DNA from: Polytrichum commune
Lineage: Eukaryota; Streptophyta; Polytrichopsida; Polytrichales; Polytrichaceae
Direction of reading: 5' to 3'
Length of the DNA: 64,000 nt
Assembly (NCBI GenBank): GCA_950295325.1
Contig: OX485805.1
Coordinates: 29,191,501 to 29,255,500, forward strand
Shown here: piece by piece, positions 24,771 to 36,014 of the stretch
Layout: each line of letters opens with the position of its first letter
How positions within the stretch are numbered: position 1 is the first letter of the stretch
Notes under the pieces: model-generated
Told to the model about the DNA's origin: nothing
Database searches by the model: none
The model's input: the letters and a program-made list of their open reading frames with translations, nothing else
Position numbers and translations under genes: made by a program

Positions 24771-24800
24771 TCCATCCATGATAGCATTTTATAGCTCTTG
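24771..24800 (+). repeat. Possible Stowaway-type MITE end
   Basis: TACTCCCTCCATCCATCCAT resembles the CTCCCTCCGTCC terminus of plant Stowaway (Tc1/mariner) MITEs, with TA at the junction. I could not find the opposite end, so it is at most a fragment. Confidence 0.35.
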
Positions 24801-24878
24801 GATGATACATGCCTTTGCCGAATCAGCTCACTTATTTCTGAGGCCTTTCATACAAAATTTGCCACCTAAGATGTATTA

Positions 24879-24974
24879 GGTAATCGTTTTATTGGAACCG
24901 GTTATCGGTGCAGAACCGGTTATCGGTGCAGAACCGGTTCTGCACCGATAACCGGTTCCAATAAAACGATTACC
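24879..24974. repeat. Perfect palindrome of about 96 bp built on ACCGGTT
   Basis: GGTAATCGTTTTATTGGAAC at the left is exactly inverted at the right end. An 18-bp unit TTATCGGTGCAGAACCGG occurs twice in the left arm, and its inverse occupies the right arm, so the hairpin can fold in two registers. Confidence 0.85.
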
Positions 24975-24976
24975 GG

Positions 24977-25160
24977 ACGTAACCGGTTGGCCGCTTTGTT
25001 GAGCCGCGCAGGTGACCTAAACAGTGGGTCACCTGTCACCATAACCGATTTAGATGATCATAACCGGCTGGGATGTCGAGGTTATCGTCTGCAAACCTGT
25101 GTGCTCAGAGCCAATCGTGTAGTGCCACCTCGGCGAAACAAAGCGGCCAACCGGTTACGA
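24977..25160. repeat. Inverted-repeat element adjoining the palindrome
   Basis: CGTAACCGGTTGGCCGCTTT at the left is inverted as AAAGCGGCCAACCGGTTACG at the right, about 184 bp apart. An inner inverted pair, AGGTGACC / GGTCACCT, lies around 25010-25033. It may be a MITE or the remainder of a larger composite foldback. Confidence 0.7.
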
Positions 25161-25763
25161 AGGTGAAATTTGGTTCTCGGATTCAATATGATTTCAAATA
25201 TTGTTAGGCATGAATGCTAGAGATGCAAGGGACTCACCAAATATGTTCTATCTAGCTGAGCAATGTTATGCTCCTGTTGAATCACACCAATGTGAAAACT
25301 GCCAAGATTCAAGGTCCCCACAGTTAAATTCTTGAAATTCAAGACATTCACTTGTACTTATCTTTAAAGATTTGGGCATATGTAATCTTAGGTTGCCGTG
25401 TCATTATTAAGAGTCGAATAAGGTCTAATATTCAAGAAATATGAGATTATTTACATTCCTAAGAAATGGAAGAAAAATACACCTTGTACACATGTTATTG
25501 TGGGCTGAAAGTTAGTGTGGGCATAACGTACCGCGATCCACTGTATTTCATTTGTGGGTTGAAAACTTGAATGGCTTATAAATTAATATTATAACTAAAA
25601 ATTCAACCCACAAAATTCATGTCTATGTAAAAAAATTGGCACACATTCGTAATTTGAACATATAATATTGTGGCCTCAAAAATGGCACGGATGGATAGAA
25701 GTGACATTGTCCCAAATTATTGTGATGTGAAAAAATTAGAGTGGGTCACATAAATAGGTGAAC
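25161..25763. other. Gene-free stretch
   Basis: Nothing supportable was seen. Confidence 0.5.
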
Positions 25764-25988
25764 ACTAAATATTGTATTTAGTGTCACTTATTATTTGGAA
25801 TTATGCAATGCTATAACTATTTACTGTATATCTCACATATTGTCAACAAAGGTCAAATAATTGGTGATATGAACATTATAAAAAATCAACATCTTTATCT
25901 AATAGAAATTTTACATTAATAATTAAAAATATATAGCAATGTGTAACTCCAAATACTAAGTGACACTAAATACAATATTTAATGTGGT
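25764..25988. repeat. CTACACTAAATA-family MITE, sub-type B
   Basis: Left AACACTAAATATTGTATTTA then GTGTCACTTATTATTTGGAA; right CTCCAAATACTAAGTGACAC then TAAATACAATATTTAATGTG. Confidence 0.7.
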
Positions 25989-26599
25989 GAGTTTGAGAAA
26001 AATTCTCACTTATATTAGTAGTCCATGTGGATCAAAGCTCTCATGGATGCCCTATGGACATGAGATGTACCCAAAATCAACCAACCATGCTTTGTATATG
26101 CAATCGTGTTCAATAACTAAGATATGTTTGGTAGAAAATCCCATGAATTATATTGGTGCCCCCAAACATATACAAAGAGTTTACGTACATACACACATGT
26201 ACAAAAAAAAACATATGTTTGAGTAAATTTTGACAAATGCCCAACTCCAAATTACAACATGTTTGAGTTGTATGTTGTGACTTTCTAATAGGATTTGCAC
26301 ATGCATACATGATTATGATAGTGTTTGAATAGATGTTATGTTACTCTTGCATCATTCATGAGTTGAATTCATAACCTCATAAAATATTAAATAGATTTTC
26401 TCATCATATGTTAATTTATGAACATTCAAATAACCACCGAGGATCCATATATCTGAAATTTGGATCTATTGAAAGCGTATCGGTGGATCCATCCAAAACA
26501 ATTCAAAATGTGCAAACATGTCAAGTTTTGGTTACATATACATGTCAATATAATCTATCATAACAAGGGAACTCACCATTGCAAAGTGCAAGTATCATA

Positions 26600-26835
26600 T
26601 AGACATGCCTAATTCGGTTACTCGTCTCAATTAGACACCCATCTTTGAGTGGCACGTGCATTGGTGTGGATCCGAGAACGGACACCCAAAAGAGACACGT
26701 GTTCAAAACAGAACCGGACTGCGTGCTCAGAATACATCAACCATTCTTTCCCCAACAGTTGACAAACATGAGAGAACCTACACAACAAGTTTACGAGCAC
26801 GAGAGCCTCCACTTCGATAACAAGAAAACATTAGA
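26600..26835 (-). repeat. Family D repeat, first part of an interrupted copy
   Basis: Reverse orientation: GTGTGGATCCGAGAACGGAC, GCGTGCTCAGAATACATCAA and CCACTTCGATAACAAGAAAA. The family sequence breaks off and resumes at about 27246, so roughly 400 bp have been inserted. Confidence 0.6.
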
Positions 26836-27072
26836 ATCGTGAGGCTCTATCCTTTACTATGAAAGACTACAATTGTAGTTGTCCACTTTGCTCATGCCAA
26901 TCCATGGTTATTCACTATACCAAACCTTTCTTGGATTTTGGGCACCTTCTTCTCAAATGCGGGTCAAGGATTGAAGCTACTCATTTATCATTCAAAATTT
27001 TTAAAATGAATAATCAAGAACTGCCGAAATAACTATAGTTAACTAGATTTCTTTCAATACATTTTAGAGAGA

Positions 27073-27075
27073 AAT

Positions 27076-27120
<45 letters not shown>
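27073..27120. repeat. Compound (AT)n(AG)n microsatellite
   Basis: About 12 AT units followed directly by about 11 AG units, inside the insertion that splits the family D copy. Confidence 0.9.
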
Positions 27121-27245
27121 TCCACATTAAATAAAGTGGACCAAAAATAACAAGAACAAGTAACGTCAAGTGTGAACGCAAAGTGGTTAGGAAATTTGCT
27201 CTTGAAACGAAGAAGTTGATGCATAGTCTCTGTCCTACAGACAAC

Positions 27246-27365
27246 CAACAAATAAGATGTTCATACGAGCTCCAAAAATTACGAGGAAAGTGGCTTCGGC
27301 CTCGGTTTGGATTTGCAAACCGTCTCGTGCTATGCTAATCGCCGTGTTTCGTATCCTAGGAGAGG
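27246..27365 (-). repeat. Family D repeat, second part of an interrupted copy
   Basis: AATAAGATGTTCATACGAGC, AGGAAAGTGGCTTCGGCCTC and CGTGTTTCGTATCCTAGGAG are the reverse complement of the start of the copy at 43190. Confidence 0.6.
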
Positions 27366-27975
27366 TGAAGTGGGTAACCATTTAAGACCCATTCGAGACC
27401 CAATTAAGACCGTCCACAAAGGACACACACCATGCGGCTTTGGACGAAGCAAGTGGGGGGTTCACCCTTTTGGGAACCAACTTCTTACGCACGCGCTTGG
27501 GAATTGGCTATAAAGGTACATTATAATTATGATGCGAATTAGGCTCACTTTGGAAGTCTAAATAACAACACATGCATGCACTCCTAGTCCTCCTCCTCCT
27601 ACTACTACTACAACTACTGCTAATTATTAAGCCAAATGATGATGAAGCCTTAAAGTGAGCCCTATCCTACATAAGTTAACCAAGGTATTTAAAGGAGGAG
27701 ACAAGGCTAGGGGGGCACATGATCCGAGATCGGGGTCGTCAACTTGGGCCGGCATGCACCGTTGGATCGGACCGGATCGGATTATCGCCGATAATCTCCT
27801 TCCCAATCATTACATTTGCACACGAGATTATCATCAATTATTAATCACTATAATTGTGTGCGAATAATTAATGACGGTCAATGCATTGCAGCTGCAATGG
27901 GAAAAGTTATAAGGGGCTACTACACATGTTGTAGGCATCCCAAAGAGTGGAGCACATGAAACCATGGGTTTCATT
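27366..27975. other. Gene-free stretch
   Basis: No gene is seen. A small inverted motif, CGGATTATCGCCGATAATCTC, here split as CGGATTATCG and CCGATAATCTC, lies near 27776-27800. Confidence 0.5.
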
Positions 27976-28206
27976 GAACGAGGAGAATCGACCGCTAGTT
28001 ACAAATGAATTGGTGGAGTTTGAGAACTAACCGGTTGAGGTTTTAAGACACCGTGAAAATTACCGATCCGGTTAGGGGATTTATGGAATGTATATTAAAT
28101 CAATGAAGAAAAAATATCGAAAGATCACAACATGTAACTGGTTGGACTTGGAAACACTAGGATTTGGACCAATTATGTTCAAGAATCTCTCTAGATCATT
28201 GATGGG
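27976..28206 (+). repeat. Family I MITE copy
   Basis: GAGAATCGACCGCTAGTTAC, AACTAACCGGTTGAGGTTTT, CATGTAACTGGTTGGACTTG and AAGAATCTCTCTAGATCATT. The termini are decayed versions of GATCGGGGAGA. Confidence 0.7.
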
Positions 28207-28247
28207 TTTAGTCGCAAACCTTGAGGTTACAAGAATCAACACAAAGT

Positions 28248-28475
28248 CACCCAAGAATTGACTGCTAGTTACAAGTGAGCTGGTTGAGTTTGAGAAATAA
28301 CCGGTTGAAGTTCAAGACACCGTGAAAATTACCAATCCGGTTAGGGGATCTATGTAATGTACATCAAATAAATGAAGATTTTCTTTTGGAAAGATCACAA
28401 CATGTAACTGGTTGGACTTGGAAACACTAGGATTTTGACTAGTTATGTTCAAGAATCTCTCTGGATCATTGATGG
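28248..28475 (+). repeat. Family I MITE copy (tandem neighbour)
   Basis: Very similar to the copy 270 bp upstream, in the same orientation (ATAACCGGTTGAAGTTCAAG, GATCACAACATGTAACTGGT). The flanking ATTGATGGGTTTAGTCGCAA / ATTGATGGGTTTAGTCACAA is repeated too, so the pair probably arose by segmental tandem duplication. Confidence 0.7.
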
Positions 28476-28854
28476 GTTTAGTCACAAACCTTGAGGTTAC
28501 AACAATCAACACAAAGCCACCCAAGTTTCCTCAATGCTTAAACTACTGTACACCAAGAGTGGTGTTGGGCTATTGGAAACCGGTTTTCTAGCTAGGATGG
28601 GTGGGCCAAGCTAGCGTTGCACAGGCCCTGTCGGATTTAGGACATCATGCCTGATGCGCATACCCTATTCTAGATCCTGAAATTCTTTCAGTTTTTTGAG
28701 ATGGCAAGAGGAGGTCCCGAAATTTGCACCCAACCTTCAAAATTGGCTTCAATGTATACACAATGACTTAATGAGCTCTTAATAGAAAGTTTCACAAAGA
28801 AGGATCAAACCCACAGTTTTGGTCCCTCTTTGAGAGACTTTACGGATAGCTCTA
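28476..28854. other. Gene-free stretch
   Basis: Nothing supportable was seen. Confidence 0.45.
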
Positions 28855-29483
28855 TTGTCTATGGTATTTAGTGTCACTTAGGGCCACTTTACACATGGAC
28901 CAAGAGCCGTGACCATGAAAATCTAAGGGCTCTTCAAAATCATCCAAAGGCCGTATAGTAGGAAATAGAAATCCAATCTTGCAATTGATGGGCCCTCAAG
29001 CTTAGTGCAAAGAGGAGGCCAGATCATGGTGAGGGACCGCACTCATATGTTCGGGTTGGGATCCCCACTATGGTAATAGAAATTTTCCCGGAACCAATAA
29101 ACTTGCCTTTTTTTCATGATAGCCCCTAGTTTTGCAATAGACTTGCCTCTTCTTGATAACATGCTCAATACAATGTCTAGTATATTATGAAACATTATCC
29201 ACTTGTTGTCATGTAGGATGTCAGGTAGTTTGTTTGCCCATTGGAATTATATTGGTCCCTTAGGTCTTTAGGATCCAGTGTCAAGTGAACTTCAATGAAT
29301 CTCTCTCTCTCTCTCTCTACATGATTTTTTTGTTATCAAGTAAGGTCATGAATACTCTCAAATAACATCCAAACAACCTATATGGCTATTGAGGTTAGAC
29401 TTTGAAATATGTGGTAGAATACTATCGCATTATGTAATTCCAAATAGTACGGGGCACTCCATAACTTAAATAGTGTAGTCAGT
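28855..29483. repeat. CTACACTAAATA-family MITE, sub-type B, interrupted
   Basis: The left end CTATGGTATTTAGTGTCACT is separated by about 450 bp of unrelated sequence, including a (CT)n run at 29301-29318, from the right half (GCATTATGTAATTCCAAATA, then AACTTAAATAGTGTAGT). Confidence 0.45.
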
Positions 29484-29692
29484 TGTGGTTGAGCACATGT
29501 TTTTTTGTGCATTATGTAGATATTAAGTATAAATAATTATGAATATCTGTATCTATAATAGTGGGTAGTATTAGTGACGAGTTGAAAGATGAAAAGGTTC
29601 AGCCTTGACCTGGTTAAATAAAAATGCATGCAATTTGAACAACGGAGCAAGTGATTAGTCACGTTGCTAACAATGAAGGGGGCTGAACCGAC

Positions 29693-30075
29693 TGCTGCAC
29701 TAAATATGATATTTAGTATCACCAATTCTAATTGTCTTGCTCAATACTAATTGCAAACTGCAATATAGTGTCACCAACATGTAATTTCAACCCAACATTA
29801 TTTGTCATTCCTTGTAAATAGTTTTGGGAGATTATAGATTTACAGTGTTACAATTACTGTCACTTACCAAGTGATATTCCATCCAAATTTCCATCATCCA
29901 TGACAATATTTTCATCACAAGTTGCTCACAAGAGAAGGTAGGGTGGTGGCCAATGGATGAACTCATCCGTCATCCATGACAACACTTTTTCATTCATCCA
30001 TAAGAAGTGTCAACCGTAAAGTTACCATAGTGACGGAAAATACCATGTGACACTAAACACCATGTTTAGGGTAGT
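29693..30075 (+). repeat. CTACACTAAATA-family MITE, sub-type A
   Basis: Left GCACTAAATATGATATTTAG; right GTGACACTAAACACCATGTT then TAGGGTAG. The interior has AACCCAACATTATTTGTCAT and GTTGCTCACAAGAGAAGGTA. It is closely similar throughout to the copy at 30573 in the same orientation. Confidence 0.75.
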
Positions 30076-30265
30076 TACAAATGACTCGGTTAAGTTTGAG
30101 AAAGAACCGGTCGAACTCAAAGACTCGGGAAAGTTACCGAACATTTTAGAGGAGTTTTGAGAATAGAGAATATACCTCACATTCATAGAGAAAGCCCCGA
30201 AAGATGTCAAACCATAAGTGGATGAACTTGGAAACACAAGGAACTCAACCGATTATGCCCTACTG
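30076..30265 (+). repeat. Family I MITE copy
   Basis: TTACAAATGACTCGGTTAAG, GAAAGAACCGGTCGAACTCA and CATTTTAGAGGAGTTTTGAG. It abuts the sub-type A MITE directly. Confidence 0.65.
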
Positions 30266-30572
30266 GGTTCATTTCTAGGTTAGAGGTTGAAGTGGCATCA
30301 CAATTATCTACTCATATTATACGTTGTTTTTTCTTATTTCTTATTTCTTTTTACCAAGTCTCAATTGCTAGCTACTTACATCATAACGAAGAGACCCTTT
30401 ACCCACAAAGTTGAATGGTATAAAGCATGGACGAATTCAACAACGCGGCCTGTCAGTTACAACCAAAACACGCGAATGAGTCACACTGTGACTTAAAAGT
30501 AAACCAAAGGAAGCTGCAAACTAAGTTCAATGTTCCATTGTCAACACAAAATCAAAGGCGGCCGAGCACGGG

Positions 30573-30945
30573 CCACTACACTAAATATGCTATTTAGTGT
30601 CACCAATTCTAATTGTCTTGCTCAATACTAACTGTAAACCGCGGCATAGCGTCACCAACACTAAATGTTAACCCAACATTATTTGTTATTCCTTGTAAAT
30701 TTTTTTGGGGATTATAGATATACAGTGTTGCAATTACTGTCACTTGCCAAGTGATTTTTTCATCCAAATTTCCATCATCCACGACAATATTTCATCACAA
30801 GTTGCTCACAAGAGAAGGTAGGGTTTCGGCCAACGGATGAACTCATCCATCTTCCATGACGGATTTTGAAAACCTATTCATAAGAAGTGTCATCCGAAAA
30901 GTTACCATAGTGACAATAAACATCGTATCTAGAGTACTATGGCAA
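30573..30945 (+). repeat. CTACACTAAATA-family MITE, sub-type A
   Basis: The left end is well preserved: CACTACACTAAATATGCTAT then TTAGTGTCACC. The right end is decayed (TATCTAGAGTACT). The interior matches the 29693 copy over most of its length. Confidence 0.75.
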
Positions 30946-31839
30946 TTACTGAAACCAAAAACAATCCAGAGATACAAACTACAGCACCATGGTGGTGGGA
31001 TACATTTAAATTTTAACTCTCTCTCTCTCTCTTTCTTTCTTCAAGGCTCAGATGGCTTTGCTTTTTATTTAGAGCACGCCACATAGGAGCCACCTAAGCG
31101 CCACCTAAGCGCCACGTATGCGCCATCCTCAACCTCGACAGTCGAGCCTAATGAGCACCAAACAACAAGAAGCTGAGCGTACGGTGGGAGCCCTAAGTTC
31201 AATTTCCTTTCATTCCGTTGAGCTGGGCCCATCCAAAGGGACATGGCTGTTGTATGTGGGCCTTATGTGGTCACTTGTCTTAATCGGATACCTACATGCA
31301 AGTGGGTGTATGGCAAGGGTTGTAGTTAAGGAATGGACACTTGAAAAGACATGTCTTACTACGATGAGATTGGACTTAGGTGTTATGCGAGTGTTATTAG
31401 GTTGGTTTTTTTGTTTTTTTTGGGGTTTTTTTTTGTTCTCCATCTTCTATTGATCGGATTTATGTGTCTAAATTTGTGTTGCATTCGAAAGAGCTTTGTT
31501 GAAACATCAACAAACACCTGTGATTTGCAACGTGTTGCGATGATTTGACTGTGTAAGTCGAGACTTGTTCGTGAGGTCTAGACAATATGAAATTTTACAT
31601 GTGCGGTTTTATATGCGGATCCTATGTTTCTAAGTTCTAGTTTCCGTTTCCAAATGAGTTGTTTTACATCGTGCATGTCTCAGTGGTACAAAAAAGATAC
31701 TCTCAAATGCATTATTAAGTTTGGAGAAGTTATTTTGTCCATGTTTTCTTAAATCTTGGGTTGTTTTTTGTTGAACCTAAGAACTTTCTGTGACATTGGT
31801 TATTACCAATGTTTGATTGATATATAGGTGAATGTACGG
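30946..31839. other. Gene-free stretch with (CT)n run
   Basis: A CT-rich run lies near 31017-31033 and short GCCACCTAAGC repeats near 31089-31122. An ATG-initiated frame of 111 codons (31118-31453) shows no domain, and its C-terminus is T/G-rich low complexity. I do not call it a gene. Confidence 0.45.
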
Positions 31840-32165
31840 TATCAATAATCAACGTCAATAACGGTATCAAAGAACCTACTCATGAGTGTCAAAATTATGA
31901 TCCCAATTGAATGTTGGTATTTGGTGGGTATTTCAAGGTGAAAAGAACTTTCTATACCCGAGTTGTTGTTTAGGCAACCCCATTCCAAATGGAAGGGATG
32001 CTAGGACGATTTTACCTAGGTGTGAAGGTTCTTGGAAGTTGCATGGTATACATACCCAAATGGTATCAAAAAAAATTATCCTCAAACACCCATACTCTAC
32101 TAGTATCAATAGAATGGTGAAATCCTCAAAATAGATACCCGAGTGGTATATAAAACAAAAGACGA
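31840..32165 (+). repeat. Dispersed repeat, family F, copy 2
   Basis: Contains AACGGTATCAAAGAACCTAC, GATGCTAGGACGATTTTACC and CATGGTATACATACCCAAAT, matching 20980-21290 inverted. Confidence 0.45.
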
Positions 32166-32335
32166 TGCCACTCCAACACCGGTGATTACTAGAGTGGGGA
32201 AGGTGCATGTCATTAGTTGAAGAGAACATGAACCCTCATTGTAACATGAAGGTTCAAAGCAGTTTATGAGCCAATCCAATGGTCAAAATTGTTTGTGGGG
32301 TTAAGAGTGTCCTCGACAGGATAGGGCCATGCCTG

Positions 32336-32359
32336 AGAGAGAGAGAGAGAGAGAGAGAT
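32336..32359. repeat. (GA)n microsatellite
   Basis: About 11 GA units. Confidence 0.85.
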
Positions 32360-32587
32360 CGCATATGAGCACACTTCTCATCCATCCAACATGAAAACTT
32401 GACTCCGTATAGGTTTGTAGCCGATTCATCTCAAATGACTCGGACTAGACTAGTTCGGGGTCTTTCAAGCTAATTCCGTCGTCGAATCAACTTAAACAGG
32501 CAACCTTTGGGCTGCACACTATACCAAAACTTTTACGTTGGATGAATTGGAGGCACGCTCCTCTAGAAGAAAAAGAGCTGCCCACTA

Positions 32588-32727
32588 CAACCTCCACTGC
32601 GGCTTGGCCATCGCGACACTCATGATGAGCACCGTAGCCCAAAAACCTCCGGTCGACAACCCAGAATGACTTATTTATGCATTTCCTTGCCACGAGTCAC
32701 GATGGCCAAGCCGCAACGGATGGTTGG
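32588..32727. repeat. Inverted repeat with ~33-bp arms
   Basis: Arm 1 contains GCGGCTTGGCCATCG and arm 2 its inverse CGATGGCCAAGCCGC. The similarity extends to about 33 bp with a few mismatches; about 73 bp lie between the arms. Confidence 0.6.
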
Positions 32728-33066
32728 CAAAGGACGAGCTCCTTCCTCTTCTCCGCTAGTGTGAGAGAGTTCCCTCTCTCCGCGCCTTCCCTTATCACGT
32801 ACTAATAACTAAGACATTAATAACACTATTACGTTATAATTTTATGGACACCGCGTCCTTGTCGCCGCCCAGGTGGCGGGCGGAGGGGACCCCCGTGGCA
32901 CCCGTGCCCGGGCCGTCATGCAGAAAAGCCTTGCACCCGCCTGACCGGCCCCCCTCTCGGGCAGGCGGGCAGGCGGGCAAAGGACCTTGGTGGGGGTGTT
33001 AGTGGTTACCGTGGTACCCACTAGCAGATAGCGAAGTCCGCCAAGGCAAGGCGCTTAAAAGCTCAA

Positions 33067-33108
33067 GGGGAGGGGGAAGGGGAAGGGGAAGGGGAAGGGG
33101 AAGGGAAG
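33067..33108 (+). repeat. G-rich minisatellite with quadruplex potential
   Basis: Six or more GGGG runs separated by AA give a canonical G3+N1-7 quadruplex pattern on the plus strand. Confidence 0.7.
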
Positions 33109-34901
33109 GCTGGTAGGTTGTATTAAGAGCTAGTAGGTCACCAGGAAACTGGCAACCTCCTGCGCCCGTCACCGCCTGTCAGACCCCCGGGGAGAGGGGG
33201 GGGGGGAGCCTGTCACCAGTTGCGTCACCGGTTGCGGTAACAGAGGGGGACGGAGTAGAAAAGGGCAACCCCCTTCTCCCTGCGCTTGGAATGGATCATT
33301 TTTTACCAACTTACTCCGGAGAGGTGGGCGGTTGAAATCTCTGGAGGCTTGCAACCGGAATCCACCATCCCTGGCCCCACTCACTCACTCACTCACTCAC
33401 TCACTCACTTACAACCAAAAACTTCTCATCACTCCATCACTCATCGTCGACCCACCTGCAGCTTGAATCGACAACCGTTTTGGGAAATCCAAAACGGCAG
33501 TTCCAAGGTTGGCTGCCCACCTGTTGATGTGTTGAGGGTGTAACAAGAAGCTGGGGGAAGGAAGCTAGCTAGATAGAGAGAGAGAGGGAGAGAGGGAGAG
33601 AGGGAGAGAGGAGGAGGAGGAGGTTCATTACTTTGCGGATGTTTTAACTAGCTAGAGCCGGTTGCTGGGTGGATATTGGCATAGTGCCACTTGGGGGCCC
33701 GGCAAGTTGGCGGTGGTGACGATGCTGCCACCCCCCCCGAGGTACTAGCTGCCGCTCACACTTTCCAGGTATGGAATATGGACCATCAACACAACAGGGA
33801 GTGTAAGTTGGAAGTTGTGATGATGCATGGCAATTGCTAGCTTTTGCCTGCCCACTGCACTGCACTAACTTATACTGCCTGCTCCTGCTCCTGCTGCTCC
33901 TGCTCCTGCTGCTGATGCGCAGGCTGATGCTTTCATCTGGAGGGTAGTGATAGGGTTGGGTTAACTTGCTTCGGAGCCAGCCGGCCAGCCAGGGGTGGGG
34001 GTTGTCGTTTTGGGGACTAGTTTCCGAGAGGGGAAAGGGCCAATTTTGGGGTGTGGGAGGTTGACAAAGTACAGGGTGGGGGGGGGGGGGGGGGGGCTCT
34101 GATGAGAGCTACCTAGCTACCTAGCTGACCCTGGAGCATCATCAGGAGAGAGCTCAAGGATCAAGGGAGATGATGGAGAGAAAGTGGTAGTAAGATAGTG
34201 CTGCTAGGTTAGCTTAGATTGGCTCAGAGAGAGAGAGAGGGAGGGAGGGAGGGAGGGGAGGAGACCCAACTGGTGTCTAAAAGTGGTAGATAGAGAGAAG
34301 AGGGGCCGGGTGCCTGTCTGTCTGTCTGTCTGTCCGCCTGCCCTGCCCTGCTATCCCCTGCGCACCTGTTGCAGTTGCTGCAGCTGGTATAGTACTTACT
34401 TACAGACAGGGAGGGAGGGAGGGAGGGGAGGCAGAAAAGGAAGGAAAGAGAGGGACTTGGGGCCCCCGGGGGGGGGGGGGGGCAGGGGGGTGAGTCATCA
34501 CTCGTCAGCCCGAGCTCTGTGTAAGTATGGGATGGGGGAAGAAGCTACTGGAGTATAATACTTACGGTGGGGGTTGCATTTGCGCATTTTCTGCGGCTAG
34601 CTGAGGCATCCGCACTGAAACATCCCCGGTTGGCCAGGTTGAGGGTTGAGGGTTGAGGGAGTGCCACAGTAGCCTGTACAATACAGGGAAGGGAACGGAG
34701 CCAGCCGGGGGTCACGGGGTAGGGGAAGGAAGGGAAAGGAGCTATGGTGGTGGTGGTGGTGGGGGGTAGTGTAGTTCTAATGTAGTGTGTAGTATGATGA
34801 GGTGAGATTCACGCCAGCGTCTTTACCCTCCTTTTTCATGCGTCCAAGTGCTTCTGGGAGGATCCAAGTGAAGGTTTGGTCGGACAACCAGCTCTTGGTT
34901 G

Positions 34902-34902
<1 letters not shown>

Positions 34903-34934
<32 letters not shown>
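34903..34934. repeat. (GA)n microsatellite
   Basis: About 16 GA units, roughly 1.1 kb upstream of the ZF-HD start codon. GA repeats bind BPC/GAGA factors in plants (established knowledge); occupancy here is unknown. Confidence 0.85.
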
Positions 34935-34938
<4 letters not shown>

Positions 34939-35330
34939 TTGGTTTGGCACCTGCGGATTCTTAGATTCTGTAACCTGGGGGCTGGGGCGAAGACCACCTT
35001 CGGAACTAACTATTCCCGTGCGAGTTAGCCTGGGTTAGCCAGCCGCAGGTCGGAGAAGCACAAAGCCTCCCCCCCCCCCAACCTCCTCACACTTAGATGC
35101 ATGCTTCCTTCCTTCCCCCCACTTACTAGTTGCTGTGGTTGAGTGGGCCTTAATCTGTGTGCGTGCGTGTGTATGCATCATCTGCCGTCACCTGTGTGAG
35201 TTTTGTTGTCAGTTGCCGAATTTTGAAGAGCTGGGGGGTGTGAGTTCCGGAGGTCGATTAGCCGGCTAGAAACAAGAGAGGAGCAGCTTAGCTTCGGCGG
35301 TAGGCAAGCAGCAGCAGAGAGTTTTTTTTC

Positions 35331-35347
35331 GTATTTTATATTTTTAG
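35331..35347 (+). promoter_or_regulatory. Possible TATA element of the ZF-HD gene
   Basis: GTATTTTATATTTTTAG is the most AT-rich motif in the GC-rich stretch, 670-690 bp upstream of the start codon. If used, it implies a leader of about 640 nt containing upstream ORFs. No transcript evidence is available to me. Confidence 0.3.
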
Positions 35348-35523
35348 CAGCATATGTGAACCTGGAGGGTGTGTGTGTTTTTTTGTAGGCTGCACCCGAC
35401 CGACCGAGAAAGAGAGAGAAAGAGAGAGAAATAGCATTGCCGTGTCAGAGCTGGCTCGACTTGTTCACTCACTCATCATCAATCGTAACTGACGTCCAGA
35501 CATTGATTGCTTCGCTCCAGGTT

Positions 35524-35706
35524 ATGAACTTGCTTGCTTCCAATACCGCTGCCAAACCTGGCCGAACGCAGCAATCATCGCACGCACTCATGAGCGGACA
35601 ACCAACACCCTTCTCCTCCTATTTCTCAGCAGGAGCAGGCCAGCAATGCATCAGGGGCTCTGGTGTCTCCGTCCCCAGGCTGGGGATGATGATGCACCAT
35701 CAATGA
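35524..35706 (+). other. Upstream ORF 1 in the presumed ZF-HD leader (60 codons)
   Basis: ATG-initiated frame beginning MNLLASNTAAKPGRTQQSSH and ending MMMHHQ, in a different reading frame from the ZF-HD protein. If the leader starts near 35370 it could dampen translation of the main ORF. No homology is recognised. Confidence 0.3.
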
Positions 35707-35834
35707 GGCCTGGGTTCAAGAGTCGGTGCACAAAGCTCCAAACCGGGGTTTGACAACAGGCCAGGCAAGGTTTGAAACAACGGAAAGGCAAGGAAGGGAA
35801 TACCCCCAAAAGTAGCCACAACACCAAGGGGGTC

Positions 35835-36014
35835 ATGTATGGTAAGCTTGGTACAGCATCGGAGGCCAATATCGAAACATCATCACCACCATCATCGTCG
35901 TCATCATCCTCATCATCGCATTGTGCAGGTGGGAGAGCGAGCGGGGGAACAGTGGAGGAGTTCAAGCAAACCAGGTGGTCATGTGGTGGTGGTGGGGGGC
36001 GAATTAGGAGGTGA
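35835..36014 (+). other. Upstream ORF 2, in frame with the ZF-HD CDS (59 codons)
   Basis: Starts MYGKLGTASEANIET, runs through a serine-rich segment and ends GGGGGRIRR at TGA (36012-36014). Then one codon (GCG) precedes the ZF-HD ATG in the same frame. The composition (poly-Ser, poly-Gly) resembles the low-complexity N-terminus of the main protein, so this could be a lost or alternative N-terminal extension. GTAAGC at 35841 and TTGTGCAG ending at 35927 would make an 87-nt in-frame intron. The TGA overlaps AG|GTGAGC, a good 5' splice-site match. Confidence 0.35.

Larger units (their letters stand above)
32800..35331. other. GC-rich, homopurine-rich upstream island of the ZF-HD gene
   Basis: The sequence shifts here from AT-rich to GC-rich. 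It contains a (GGGGAA)n block (33067-33108), (TCAC)n (33382-33411), GGGAGA and GGAGGA runs (33570-33625), poly(G) runs (34078-34096 and 34466-34482), CTGT repeats (34317-34334) and (GA)n (34903-34934). No coding exon is supportable. The run of purine tracts up to the gene suggests its promoter and distal regulatory region, but this is inference from position and composition. Confidence 0.5.

Noticed and set aside
31118-31453. ATG-initiated 111-codon frame
   Set aside because: No recognisable motif. The C-terminus is a T/G-rich low-complexity run, so it is probably chance.
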